A DNA stretch of 28,487 nt from Lachnospiraceae bacterium UBA3282 (GCA_002361735.1 DETS01000053.1:17511-45997); one strand, 5' to 3'. Counted from the stretch's first letter, positions 1 to 7,149 are shown. Translations and numbers: made by a program. Notes: generated by a model not told the origin, from the sequence alone.

Positions 1-108
1 GGCAAGAAGGTCATCGTCTACAAGTATAAGAGAAAGACCGGCTACCACAAAAAAAACGGTCACAGACAGCCTTATACGCAGATTAAGATTGACAAGATCA
101 AGGCGTAA
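1..108 (+). CDS. rplU: 50S ribosomal protein L21, C-terminal part
   Basis: The frame is open from the window edge and gives 35 residues ending in QIKIDKIKA, with the KYKRKTGYHKKNGHRQPYT pattern typical of the L21 C-terminus. L21 is a large-subunit protein that binds 23S rRNA. The 5' part lies outside the window. The TAA stop overlaps the ATG of prp by one base (TAATG), so the two are translationally coupled. The order rplU-prp-rpmA is standard in Firmicutes, which supports the call despite the short length. Confidence 0.93.
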   Translation, partial: GKKVIVYKYKRKTGYHKKNGHRQPYTQIKIDKIKA

Positions 109-440
109 TGACAAAGGTTACCATTTTGAAAAATAAGTCGGGAGACTATCGGGAATTAATCTGTGAAGGTCACGCAGGCTATGCCAAACGCGGAGAGGAT
201 ATCGTCTGTGCCGCTATATCGGTATTGGTGATCAATACGATCAATTCACTGGAGGAGCTCACAAAAGAGCCTGTTCGGGTAGAGACGGATGAGGCGGCCG
301 GAAAGATTCGCTGTACCTTTACCGAACATCCTTTGCGGGAAACTTCCCAAGTCCTGATGGATTCCCTGACGCTGGGACTGCAGCAGATTCAGGCGCAGTA
401 CGGCAGTAAGCATTGCAAATTGACAGTTGAGGAGGTGTAA
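108..440 (+). CDS. prp: Ribosomal-processing cysteine protease Prp
   Basis: This 110-residue protein carries the Prp signature: GHA with His22, then GEDIVCAAIS with Cys34, which are the catalytic dyad of this family (formerly YsxB/DUF464). Prp removes the N-terminal extension of ribosomal protein L27 in Firmicutes, which is needed for a functional peptidyl transferase centre. The substrate gene rpmA follows directly and has the matching cleavage motif. The gene starts on the ATG overlapping the rplU stop and its 3' end contains the Shine-Dalgarno of rpmA, so the three genes form one tight operon. Confidence 0.95.
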   Translation: MTKVTILKNKSGDYRELICEGHAGYAKRGEDIVCAAISVLVINTINSLEELTKEPVRVETDEAAGKIRCTFTEHPLRETSQVLMDSLTLGLQQIQAQYGSKHCKLTVEEV

Positions 441-444
441 TACC

Positions 445-729
445 ATGTTAAATATGAACCTTCAGTTTTTCGCACATAAAAAGGGTGTCGGTTCCACCAA
501 GAACGGTCGTGATTCCGAGGCAAAGAGATTAGGTGCAAAGAGAGCTGACGGACAGTTCGTTAAAGCAGGAAACATTCTGTACAGACAGCGCGGTACAAAG
601 ATCCATCCAGGCATCAATGTCGGCAGAGGCGGAGATGACACGTTGTTTGCACTGGTAGATGGTGTGCTTCGTTTTGAGAGAAAAGGCAGAGACAAGAAGC
701 AGGCTTCCGTTTATCCTGTAGAGCAGTAA
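445..729 (+). CDS. rpmA: 50S ribosomal protein L27 with cleavable N-terminus
   Basis: L27 lies at the tRNA end of the peptidyl transferase centre. The 94-residue protein begins MLNMNLQFFAHKKG; the LNMNLQFFA segment matches the Firmicute N-terminal extension that Prp cuts just before the HKKG, exposing the mature N-terminus. The rest (GSTKNGRDSEAKRLG, then ADGQFV, then GRGGDDTLFA) is standard L27. The start at ATG 445 is preferred over the in-frame TTG at 427 because GAGGAGGTG at 429-437 is an excellent ribosome binding site for 445 and would lie inside the longer reading. The stop is followed by an intrinsic terminator. Confidence 0.97.
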   Translation: MLNMNLQFFAHKKGVGSTKNGRDSEAKRLGAKRADGQFVKAGNILYRQRGTKIHPGINVGRGGDDTLFALVDGVLRFERKGRDKKQASVYPVEQ

Positions 730-743
730 GAAACGTAAGGCTT

Positions 744-780
744 AAGCTCCGAACATCCTCATGTTTGGAGCTTTTTCTTT
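744..780 (+). terminator. Intrinsic terminator after rpmA
   Basis: An inverted repeat AGCTCCGAACAT (745-756), with loop CCTC, pairs with ATGTTTGGAGCT (761-772) with one G-T wobble. It is followed by a T-rich tract to 780. It lies 15 bases after the rpmA stop and 12 bases before obgE, so obgE is probably expressed partly by readthrough or from its own promoter. Confidence 0.85.
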
Positions 781-792
781 TGGGGGAACATC

Positions 793-2082
793 ATGTTTGC
801 AGATCGCGCAAGGATTTATGTAAAAAGCGGAAAAGGCGGAGACGGTCACGTTTCCTTTCGCCGTGAAAAATATGTGCCAAACGGCGGTCCCGACGGCGGA
901 GACGGCGGAAAAGGCGGAGATGTCTACTTCGAGGTGGACGAAGGATTAAACACCCTTACCGATTTTCGTCACATTCGCAAATATAAGGCGGGAAACGGCG
1001 AGGAGGGCGGCAAGAAAAACTGTGCCGGAAAAGCGGGGGAAGACATTACCATCAAAGTACCGGAGGGCACGGTCATCCGGGAAGCCGAGAGCGGTAAAGT
1101 CATTACCGATATGTCCGGGGAAAACCGTCGTTTTCTCCTCTTAAAAGGCGGGCGTGGCGGCAGTGGCAACCAGCACTACGCCACCAGCACCATGCAGGCT
1201 CCCAAATACGCCCAGCCGGGGCAGCCCGCACAGGAACTGGAACTTTTGCTGGAATTGAAGGTAATCGCGGATGTAGGGCTCGTCGGCTTCCCCAATGTCG
1301 GAAAGTCAACCTTTTTGGCAAAAGTAACGAACGCAAGACCGAAGATTGCCAACTACCATTTTACCACCCTGAATCCGAATCTCGGCGTGGTGGACTTAGA
1401 GGACGCGAAAGGTTTTGTAATCGCGGATATCCCCGGTCTCATAGAAGGCGCGGCGCAGGGTGTCGGGCTTGGGCATGAATTTTTGCGCCACATTGAACGC
1501 ACCCGGCTGATCGTTCACATTGTGGACGCCGCTTCCACAGAGGGGCGAGATCCCATTGAAGATATTCATGCCATCAATAAGGAGCTTGCCGCTTACGACG
1601 AGAAACTGGCAAGCCGTCCGCAGATCATTGCCGCCAATAAGATCGATATGATTTATGGTGGGGATGAGGATCCGGTTGAAAAAATCAGGGCAGCCTTTGC
1701 CCCGGAGGGGGTTCCTGTTTACGGTATTTCCGCGCTCAGCGGAAAAGGAGTAAGAGACCTTCTTTACGCTGTCAACAATCGTTTGGAGGAGCTGGGAGAG
1801 GAGCCGATCACATTTGAGCAGGAGTTTTTCCCGGAATTTCACTTTGATACAGAAAATGAGCCGTATACCGTGGAATACGATGCGAAGGCTGACGAGTATG
1901 TCGTAGAGGGACCCCGTATCGAAAAAATGCTTTCCTATACGAATTTAGAATCCGAAAAAGGTTTTAAATTCTTTCAGGATTTCTTAAAAAAACAGGGCAT
2001 TTTAGCGCAGCTTGAGGCGCTCGGCATCGAGGAGGGCAGTACCGTAAGGATGTATGGACTGTCATTTAATTATTATAAGTAA
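793..2082 (+). CDS. obgE: GTPase ObgE/CgtA
   Basis: ObgE is an essential GTPase of late 50S assembly that also links growth to guanine nucleotide and ppGpp levels. The 429-residue protein has the complete architecture. Residues 1-155 are the glycine-rich Obg fold (KSGKGGDGHVSFRREKYVP, GGPDGGDGGKGG). The G domain follows with G1 GFPNVGKST at 165-173, switch residues FTTLNPNLG, G3 DIPGLIEG at 212-219, G4 NKID at 282-285 and G5 SALSGKG near 313. The C-terminal OCT domain (about 345-429) is present. Its position after rpmA is conserved across bacteria. Length and motifs are normal. Confidence 0.98.
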   Translation: MFADRARIYVKSGKGGDGHVSFRREKYVPNGGPDGGDGGKGGDVYFEVDEGLNTLTDFRHIRKYKAGNGEEGGKKNCAGKAGEDITIKVPEGTVIREAESGKVITDMSGENRRFLLLKGGRGGSGNQHYATSTMQAPKYAQPGQPAQELELLLELKVIADVGLVGFPNVGKSTFLAKVTNARPKIANYHFTTLNPNLGVVDLEDAKGFVIADIPGLIEGAAQGVGLGHEFLRHIERTRLIVHIVDAASTEGRDPIEDIHAINKELAAYDEKLASRPQIIAANKIDMIYGGDEDPVEKIRAAFAPEGVPVYGISALSGKGVRDLLYAVNNRLEELGEEPITFEQEFFPEFHFDTENEPYTVEYDAKADEYVVEGPRIEKMLSYTNLESEKGFKFFQDFLKKQGILAQLEALGIEEGSTVRMYGLSFNYYK

Positions 2083-2124
2083 CAGATCGAACAAAGCTCG
2101 ACTTTGAGAAGGAGATATGAATAT

Positions 2125-2442
2125 ATGGAAATAACAAGCAAACAGAGGGCTTATCTAAAAAGTTTGGCAAACAGCATCGATCCCATCTTTCAGGTGGGGA
2201 AATCCAGTCTGACGCCTGAATTTACTGCTTCTGTCAACGATGCTTTTAATACCAGAGAGCTTTTGAAAATTGCCGTCTTAAAAAACTGCGCGGACGACCC
2301 TAAGGAGCTTGCGCAAATGATTGCGGAGCGCACGCATTCCGCCGTAGTGCAGGTAATCGGCAAAAAAATCATCCTCTATAAGCCTGATCAAAAAGATCCC
2401 AAGATCGTCCTTCCCAAAGCCGGGGCGCGCAAGGAGGCTTAA
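2125..2442 (+). CDS. yhbY: YhbY/CRS1-type RNA-binding protein
   Basis: This single-domain CRM protein of 105 residues begins MEITSKQRAYLKSLANSI and contains the FQVGKSSLTPEF segment; the GKxG-type loop binds RNA. YhbY associates with pre-50S particles and is thought to help ribosome assembly. The start at ATG 2125 is chosen because AGAAGGAGATAT lies just upstream; the in-frame upstream reading from 2104 would span that ribosome binding site. The TAA stop overlaps the nadD ATG by one base, so the two are translationally coupled. Residues after about 95 are a lysine- and arginine-containing tail. Confidence 0.92.
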   Translation: MEITSKQRAYLKSLANSIDPIFQVGKSSLTPEFTASVNDAFNTRELLKIAVLKNCADDPKELAQMIAERTHSAVVQVIGKKIILYKPDQKDPKIVLPKAGARKEA

Positions 2443-3134
2443 TGACGCGAATCGGTATTATGGGCGGCACTTTCAATCCCATTCACAACGGACATCTTGC
2501 AATCGCAAAGCAGGCGAGGGAACAGTTTGCACTGGAAAAGGTATTGTTTATGCCAAGCGGCATTCCCTATCTGAAAAACAGACAAGAAGTTTTGCCCGTA
2601 AATGTCCGCTGTGACATGACAGCGCTCGCCATCGAAGGTATTTCCTGTTTTGAGTTATCTACACTGGAAGCTGCAGATGCAGAACTTGGAAAAAACACTT
2701 ATACCTTTGAAACCCTGCAAAAACTGCACAATAAAGACCCGGAAGCCGACTATTATTTTATTTTGGGAGCAGACAGTCTGTATGCAATCGAGAACTGGAA
2801 AAATCCTACGCTGATATTTGAACACTGTACGCTACTTGCGGCGGTGCGTGCGGAGGAAACATCTACCGACACACGATTGCAGCATTCAATGACGCATGCG
2901 GCGTCCGTGTCAACAGCAGGTGACGCCGCCTTTGCCTGCGCACAACATCGCCTGCGGCAACAGGTACAGCATTTGCGTGAAAAATACAACGCTTCCGTGG
3001 AACTTTTAGAATTTGAAGGCATGGATGTATCTTCCACACAGATTCGAGAGAAAGTACGGCACAGGGAATCGATCCGCGGGCTGGTGCCCGAGGCAGTGGA
3101 GAGGTATCTTATTAAAAATGAATGTTACCGATGA
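2442..3134 (+). CDS. nadD: Nicotinate-nucleotide adenylyltransferase NadD
   Basis: NadD converts nicotinate mononucleotide and ATP to deamido-NAD in NAD synthesis. The N-terminal nucleotidyltransferase motif GGTFNPIHNGH (residues 8-18) and the C-terminal SSTQIREKV motif (about 198-206) are both intact, as is FILGADSLYAIENWKNP around 106-122. The protein is 230 residues, roughly 25-30 longer than the usual 190-210. The excess sits at about residues 137-168, between LLAAVR and LREKYNAS, and is rich in Ala, Ser, Thr, His and Gln. The insertion lies away from the catalytic motifs, so activity is probably kept. It overlaps the yhbY stop and slightly overlaps the longer reading of yqeK. Confidence 0.95.
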   Translation: MTRIGIMGGTFNPIHNGHLAIAKQAREQFALEKVLFMPSGIPYLKNRQEVLPVNVRCDMTALAIEGISCFELSTLEAADAELGKNTYTFETLQKLHNKDPEADYYFILGADSLYAIENWKNPTLIFEHCTLLAAVRAEETSTDTRLQHSMTHAASVSTAGDAAFACAQHRLRQQVQHLREKYNASVELLEFEGMDVSSTQIREKVRHRESIRGLVPEAVERYLIKNECYR

Positions 3135-3151
3135 TAAAGGGGGAAACTGAT

Positions 3152-3745
3152 ATGGGCAGCAAACAGATGGAAAAGACGGATCCCACCTACCTTCGCAAGG
3201 AAATGGAAGAAATTTTGTCCGCAAAACGCTACATCCATACACTTGGTGTTTCCTACACGGCATCCTGCCTTGCTATGGCGCACGGTGAGCCGATGGAGGA
3301 TGCCATGGTAGCCGGGCTTTTACATGATTGCGCAAAAGCGATGCACGGTTCGGAATTGATGGCGATTTGTGAAAAGGGGCATCTTAGGATGAACACAGCG
3401 GAGAGGAGTAATCCCACTGCGCTCCTTCACGCCAAAGTTGGCGCTTATCTGGCGGAACACAAATACGGCGTGACAGACAACAATATCCTAAACGCTATCC
3501 GCTATCACACCACAGGTCGTCCGGATATGAGCAAGTTGGAAAAAATCATTTATATAGCGGATTATATCGAACCCGGCAGGAAGCAGCTCACAGGGCTCGA
3601 GATGATACGAAGGATCGCTTACCAGGATCTTGACTGGACAATGGAAAACATATTAGCAAACACGCTTGCCTATCTACGGACCACAGAGGGGCAGGTAGAC
3701 GATATGACCGTCAAAACTTATGAATTTTACAGGCGGGAAACTTAA
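3152..3745 (+). CDS. yqeK: HD-domain hydrolase YqeK (symmetrical Ap4A hydrolase family)
   Basis: YqeK proteins are HD-superfamily metal-dependent phosphohydrolases; family members hydrolyse diadenosine tetraphosphate symmetrically to ADP. The metal-binding pattern is visible as YIHTLGVS, then LLHDCAK (the HD pair), then TALLHAKVG, then YHTTGRPDMS and IADYIEPGR. The start at ATG 3152 gives 197 residues and has AAAGGGGG at 3136-3143 at good spacing; the in-frame ATG at 3122 would overlap nadD and has no clear binding site. The gene lies between nadD and rsfS, the usual Firmicute arrangement. Confidence 0.93.
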   Translation: MGSKQMEKTDPTYLRKEMEEILSAKRYIHTLGVSYTASCLAMAHGEPMEDAMVAGLLHDCAKAMHGSELMAICEKGHLRMNTAERSNPTALLHAKVGAYLAEHKYGVTDNNILNAIRYHTTGRPDMSKLEKIIYIADYIEPGRKQLTGLEMIRRIAYQDLDWTMENILANTLAYLRTTEGQVDDMTVKTYEFYRRET

Positions 3746-3769
3746 GGAAAGGGTATGGTTAAATAGCAG

Positions 3770-4129
3770 ATGGATACAAAACAGACCGCATTGGTTGCCG
3801 TAAACGCACTGGAAGATAAAAAAGCAGAAGATATCCGCATTATCGATATCAGCGAGATATCGACAATCGCCGACTACTTCATCATCGCGCACGGCACAAA
3901 TAAGAGCCAGATTCAGGCAATGGCAGACAATGTTTCGGAAATTCTCGGGAGAGCAGGTGTAACGATGCGCCAAATCGAGGGGTATCAGAATGCAAACTGG
4001 GTTCTGATGGACTTTCAGGACGTTATCATTCATATTTTTGATCAGGAAAACCGCCTGTTTTACGACTTGGAAAGGATCTGGCGGGACGGTGTTCCGATTG
4101 AAAAAAAGGTACTTTTCGAAACAGAGTAA
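3770..4129 (+). CDS. rsfS: Ribosome silencing factor RsfS
   Basis: RsfS binds ribosomal protein L14 and blocks subunit joining when nutrients fall. The 119-residue protein shows the family core: ALEDKKAEDIRIIDIS, then IADYFIIAHGTNKSQIQAMADNV, then EGYQNANWVLMDFQDVIIHIF and FYDLERIW. Length is normal. The start at 3770 is the first ATG after an in-frame TAG at 3764. The nearest ribosome binding site, AAGGAAAGGG at 3744-3753, is about 16 bases away, but is well placed for a three-codon reading ATG-GTT-AAA-TAG at 3755-3766. Initiation may therefore depend on coupling or reinitiation. It is the last gene of the operon. Confidence 0.95.
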   Translation: MDTKQTALVAVNALEDKKAEDIRIIDISEISTIADYFIIAHGTNKSQIQAMADNVSEILGRAGVTMRQIEGYQNANWVLMDFQDVIIHIFDQENRLFYDLERIWRDGVPIEKKVLFETE

Positions 4130-4162
4130 TCACAAAAACGGAGAGTGGAACAGACAAAGGGA

Positions 4163-4195
4163 AAGGCTTCGGAGTATCGCTTCCGAAGCCTTTTT
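4163..4195 (+). terminator. Intrinsic terminator after rsfS
   Basis: GGCTTCGGA (4165-4173) pairs perfectly with TCCGAAGCC (4182-4190) around an 8-base loop and is followed by five T. It closes the rplU-rsfS run. On the other strand it is followed by TTTCCCTTT, so it may also act weakly for the convergent gene ending at 4202. Confidence 0.92.
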
Positions 4196-4201
4196 GATCT
4201 G

Positions 4202-4423
4202 CTAAGCCCTGCCTGATTCCGCAGCGTTTCCGGTATACATATAAAAGGTAATGATATACAGCCCGGCAATACCTACCAGGGCATAAATGATTCTGGAGAA
4301 CCATGACATGTTACCGAATACAAATGCCACAAGGTCAAAGCTGAAAAGTCCGATCAATCCCCAGTTGAGAGCACCGATGATGGCAATCGTCAGGGCAAGA
4401 CAGTCTAACGCTTTGTTTCTCAT
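4202..4423 (-). CDS. Small DUF378-family membrane protein
   Basis: A 73-residue protein with two predicted membrane helices: about 6-30 (CLALTIAIIGALNWGLIGLF) and 42-62 (SRIIYALVGIAGLYIITFYM). The ALNWGLIGL motif and the size match the DUF378/YuzA family of small membrane proteins of unknown function. The start is placed at the second ATG because AAGGGGG lies 8 bases upstream of it; the first ATG, 18 bases earlier, overlaps that ribosome binding site. It stands alone, convergent with rsfS and downstream of lexA on the same strand, but separated from lexA by a terminator. Confidence 0.8.
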   Translation of the reverse strand: MRNKALDCLALTIAIIGALNWGLIGLFSFDLVAFVFGNMSWFSRIIYALVGIAGLYIITFYMYTGNAAESGRA

Positions 4424-4582
4424 GTTTTCTTCCCCCTTCATAAGACATCGATTTTTCTTCGCAAACGAGAACTACGATCTGTTTCACAATCATAATCGAC
4501 GAAAAAATCCGTCCGACAATTACGATCACTAGCTAGTATGTACGTCAATTGAGATCCTATGCTGGAAAATTTTCGCCGCTTC

Positions 4583-4620
4583 ACGAAAAGCCCTGCAAAC
4601 CGATGGTTGCAGGGCTTTTC
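4583..4620 (-). terminator. Intrinsic terminator after lexA (possibly bidirectional)
   Basis: AGCCCTGCAA (4589-4598) pairs perfectly with TTGCAGGGCT (4607-4616) around an 8-base loop. On the minus strand the stem is followed by TTTTCG, and it lies 20 bases past the lexA stop. On the plus strand it is followed by TTTTC, so it could act both ways. Confidence 0.8.
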
Positions 4621-4639
4621 TTCCCCAAAAGATTCCATA

Positions 4640-5263
4640 TTAAATATGTTTGTAAAGTCTGAATACGCCAAACACTTTACCAAGGATCTGGCAATCATTT
4701 ACAATGATGGGATCCATGTCATCATTTTCCGGCTGCAGGCGTACATGTCCGTTTTCTTTATAAAAAGTCTTTACCGTGGCAGAATCATCGATCAGCGCCA
4801 CCACGGTATCACCGTTATCCGCCGTCTGGCAGCATTTGACAAAAATCTGATCGCCGCTGTAGATCCCGACATTGATCATGGAATCACCTTTTACTTTCAG
4901 AACAAAAGACTCGCCGCTCGGCACCATATCCGCCGGAACGGGAAAGTAGCTCTCGATATTCTGCTCCGCAAGGATCGGTGCACCGGCCGCAACCTGTCCG
5001 ATCACAGGCAAAGAAACCATCTCCGTGCGAACCATCTGGAAATTATCGTCACAAATCTCAATGGCGCGGGGTTTCGTGGGATCGCGCCTGATATAGCCGT
5101 TCTTTTCCAGTGTCTCTAAATGGGAATGAACGGAGGAAGTCGATTTTAAGTTGACCGCCTCACAGATTTCACGAACGGCGGGCGGATACCCTCTTTTTAA
5201 GATCTCATCTTTAATATAATCAAGAATCTGCTGCTGCTTTACGGTAATTTTTCCCTGTGCCAT
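4640..5263 (-). CDS. lexA: SOS repressor LexA
   Basis: LexA represses the SOS regulon and cleaves itself when stimulated by RecA filaments. The 207-residue protein has an N-terminal winged helix-turn-helix (PPAVREICEAVNLKSTSSVHSHLETLEKNGYI, given here only as a region at residues 27-58) and a C-terminal S24 peptidase fold. The self-cleavage site is Ala93-Gly94 (VAAGAPI), the nucleophile is Ser128 in GDSM and the general base is Lys165 in ATVKTFY. All needed residues are present. The gene is divergent from the YneA-like gene, as in Bacillus, and the shared intergenic region is full of LexA boxes, which indicates autoregulation. Confidence 0.97.
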   Translation of the reverse strand: MAQGKITVKQQQILDYIKDEILKRGYPPAVREICEAVNLKSTSSVHSHLETLEKNGYIRRDPTKPRAIEICDDNFQMVRTEMVSLPVIGQVAAGAPILAEQNIESYFPVPADMVPSGESFVLKVKGDSMINVGIYSGDQIFVKCCQTADNGDTVVALIDDSATVKTFYKENGHVRLQPENDDMDPIIVNDCQILGKVFGVFRLYKHI

Positions 5264-5313
5264 GTAAAATCCCTATCCTTTCTTGCATATCAACGGGTCA
5301 ATACTATGGCTAT

Positions 5314-5342
5314 AGTATAGCACAGGCTTTTACAAAAAGCAA
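5314..5342 (-). promoter_or_regulatory. Probable lexA promoter
   Basis: On the minus strand TTGCTT (5337-5342) and TATACT (5314-5319) are 17 bases apart, a plausible sigma-A promoter about 50 bases upstream of lexA. A weak LexA box at 5341-5352 overlaps its -35 end and a better one at 5354-5365 is just upstream. Confidence 0.55.
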
Positions 5343-5450
5343 ACATATATTCAGAAAATTTGTTCGATTTTTTTCGTAAAAGGTATTGACATTCGAAAAT
5401 GCGTTCGATATAATTCACTTATAAAGAACATCTGTTCGCAACATTTGTTC
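5341..5450. promoter_or_regulatory. LexA operator cluster (four good boxes, one weak)
   Basis: The Gram-positive LexA box is GAAC-N4-GTTC. Matches are GAACATCTGTTC at 5426-5437 (perfect), CAACATTTGTTC at 5439-5450 (one mismatch), GAAAATGCGTTC at 5395-5406 (one mismatch), GAAAATTTGTTC at 5354-5365 (one mismatch), and AAACATATATTC at 5341-5352 (two symmetric mismatches). The two outer pairs are each spaced 13 bases start to start. The stretch 5264-5572 between the two genes holds this cluster, two promoters and the leader of the YneA-like gene; I see no further gene in it. Confidence 0.85.
5386..5414 (+). promoter_or_regulatory. Sigma-A promoter of the YneA-like gene
   Basis: TTGACA (5386-5391) and TATAAT (5409-5414) are perfect consensus hexamers with a 17-base spacer. 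The LexA box at 5395-5406 sits entirely in the spacer, and two more boxes lie just downstream of the expected start site, so the promoter should be shut off by LexA and very strong once freed. Confidence 0.88.
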
Positions 5451-5572
5451 GTATTATTCAGATGGATTTGATGCGGATACCTGGCACATTAGAAGAACAA
5501 TTTGTTGCCATTATGATGATACTAATGAAACCGAACCGAATTTTGATTGTATGGAGAGGAGTTGGAGCAGAC

Positions 5573-5968
5573 ATGACACAGAGAAGCAGAAGCACACAGG
5601 ATTACAGAAGCGAAAGAAGGATCCGCAATAACCGCATACGCAGGAGACGGGAGATGAGAAAAAATTTCCTCTTATTCGTGATGACGCTCTGCCTAATCGT
5701 CACGACCTCCGTGGCAGTCGGGTCATTCCGCTCGAATGCAAAGGGAGATCCCGCGAAGGAAACTTATCGCTATTATAAGAGTATCACCGTATCCGATTGC
5801 GATACGCTCTGGTCGATCGCACAGACTTATATGGATGAGATGCATTACGATTCCATTCAGGATTATATCAGCGACGTTAAGCGCATCAATAACCTGAAAA
5901 ATGACGCCATCTATGCGGACGCGCACCTGATCGTGCCGTATTATGCCGAGGCGGTCACAACGCCGTAA
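5573..5968 (+). CDS. YneA-like SOS cell-division suppressor (membrane-anchored LysM protein)
   Basis: The 131-residue protein has a very basic N-terminus (residues 1-30, many Arg), one membrane helix at about 31-50, and an extracellular LysM domain at about 65-124 with the typical SDCDTLWSIAQTYM start and IYADAHLIVPYY end. This is the layout of Bacillus YneA, which halts division during DNA damage. The location divergent from lexA and the LexA-controlled promoter support that role; the function here is inferred. The start at ATG 5573 has GGAGAGGAG and TTGGAG upstream; the in-frame ATG at 5462 lacks a binding site. Sequence identity to known YneA cannot be judged without alignment. Confidence 0.82.
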   Translation: MTQRSRSTQDYRSERRIRNNRIRRRREMRKNFLLFVMTLCLIVTTSVAVGSFRSNAKGDPAKETYRYYKSITVSDCDTLWSIAQTYMDEMHYDSIQDYISDVKRINNLKNDAIYADAHLIVPYYAEAVTTP

Positions 5969-6038
5969 GATTGCTTCATGGTCAAAAAGCCTGGTTGATG
6001 TTATTTCGAACCGTGGACAGTAGACGCGGAGAAAATAT

Positions 6039-6068
6039 TTGACGAAGCATTCCGCTAAAGTGTATGAT
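6039..6068 (+). promoter_or_regulatory. Probable promoter upstream of the WYL regulator
   Basis: TTGACG (6039-6044) and TATGAT (6063-6068) are 18 bases apart. Transcription would start near 6075, before the hairpin at 6098-6134, so the hairpin would be in the leader of the regulator gene at 6175. Confidence 0.5.
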
Positions 6069-6097
6069 AAAAAGGAAGTTTGTATGTTGATCTTTCT

Positions 6098-6139
6098 ACC
6101 AACGGCAGGAATCACAATCGAAACTGCCGTTGGTTTTTC
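6098..6139 (+). terminator. Terminator hairpin between the YneA-like gene and the WYL regulator
   Basis: ACCAACGGCAG (6098-6108) pairs perfectly with CTGCCGTTGGT (6124-6134) around a 15-base loop, followed by a run of T to 6138. It may simply end the YneA-like transcript. If the promoter at 6039-6068 is real, it would instead act as an attenuator in the leader of the WYL regulator. Confidence 0.8.
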
Positions 6140-6174
6140 AATTCCGAGAGTAACAAAACAGGACAGAGGTTTGT

Positions 6175-7092
6175 ATGAAAATCGACCGCATGATCGGCAT
6201 CCTGTCGATTCTGTTGCAAAAAGAAAAAGTGACCGCTCCCTATCTGGCGGAAAAGTTTGAAGTTTCCCGCCGTACCATCAACCGCGACATCGAGGCGCTT
6301 TGTATGGCTGGGATTCCGCTGGTGACAGAGCCTGGGCGGGGCGGCGGTATCTCCATTATGGAAGGCTTTAGCATCGACCGTGCCCTGTTTACCTCCGCGG
6401 ACATGCAGGCGATTCTGGCAGGACTGCGGGGACTTGACAGCGTCAGCGGCACAAACCGCTACCAACAGTTGATGGAAAAGCTGTCAACAGGAACCTCAAG
6501 CCTCTTAACGGCAGATACCCATATCCTGATCGATCTTTCTTCCTGGTATAAGTCCGCTTTGTCTCCGAAGATAGAACTCCTGCACGGAGCAATTCTTTCA
6601 GGGAATAAAGTTTCTTTCACTTATTTTTCTCCCAAAGGCGAATCCCTAAGAACTGTCGAACCTTACTATCTGGTCTTTCAGTGGGCAGGCTGGTATCTCT
6701 GGGGATGGTGCGATGAGAGAGAAGATTTCCGCCTGTTTAAGCTGCTGAGAATGACCGATTTATACGTGGGAGAATCCTTTGAAAAGCGTGCCGCAGCGCC
6801 GCCGGATCTCAGCGCAAACAGAGTTTTTCCGCCGACTTATCAGATAAAAGCCAAAATTCATCCATCATTCCAGTGGCGGCTGGTGGAAGAGTTTGGTGCG
6901 AAGTGCTTTACCGTACTGCCCGATGGAAACCTGCTTTTCTCTGCAGACTTTTCCGATCGAAACAATGCTGTCGGGTGGATCGCGTCTTTTGGCGGCGGTG
7001 CGGAGCTTTTGGAGCCTGTGGAACTGCGGGAGGAAGTTTTGCGGTTTGCGGAGGATATTCGCCGTAACTATCGTCCTGATTCTGAAACATGA
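6175..7092 (+). CDS. WYL-domain transcriptional regulator (YafY type)
   Basis: The 305-residue protein starts with a helix-turn-helix of the DeoR/HTH_11 type (residues 1-58: MIGILSILLQKEKVTAPYLA followed by VSRRTINRDIEAL), then a WYL ligand-binding domain at about 130-215 containing the eponymous GWYLWGWC (Trp173-Tyr-Leu). A C-terminal extension typical of the family (about 225-300) follows. Such proteins sense small molecules or nucleic acid ligands and regulate neighbouring genes. The GyrI-like gene begins 57 bases downstream on the same strand, a common pairing, so it is the likely target. AGAGG at 6164-6168 serves as ribosome binding site. The ligand is unknown. Confidence 0.88.
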   Translation: MKIDRMIGILSILLQKEKVTAPYLAEKFEVSRRTINRDIEALCMAGIPLVTEPGRGGGISIMEGFSIDRALFTSADMQAILAGLRGLDSVSGTNRYQQLMEKLSTGTSSLLTADTHILIDLSSWYKSALSPKIELLHGAILSGNKVSFTYFSPKGESLRTVEPYYLVFQWAGWYLWGWCDEREDFRLFKLLRMTDLYVGESFEKRAAAPPDLSANRVFPPTYQIKAKIHPSFQWRLVEEFGAKCFTVLPDGNLLFSADFSDRNNAVGWIASFGGGAELLEPVELREEVLRFAEDIRRNYRPDSET

Positions 7093-7110
7093 CATACAGA
7101 TGTCGTGTTT
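7085..7110 (+). repeat. Inverted repeat between the WYL regulator and the GyrI-like gene
   Basis: AAACATGACAT (7085-7095) and ATGTCGTGTTT (7100-7110) form an 11-base inverted repeat with one wobble and a 4-base loop. It begins in the last codons of the regulator. There is no T tract, and TATACT at 7110-7115 touches its edge, so it may be an operator or an mRNA hairpin rather than a terminator. Confidence 0.55.
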
Positions 7111-7149
7111 ATACTGATATGATGAAGTAATAAGGGAGGATATTACAAT

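Noticed and set aside
4559..5119. A 186-codon plus-strand open frame
   Set aside because: It lies antisense over lexA, whose protein motifs are unmistakable; no ribosome binding site supports it.
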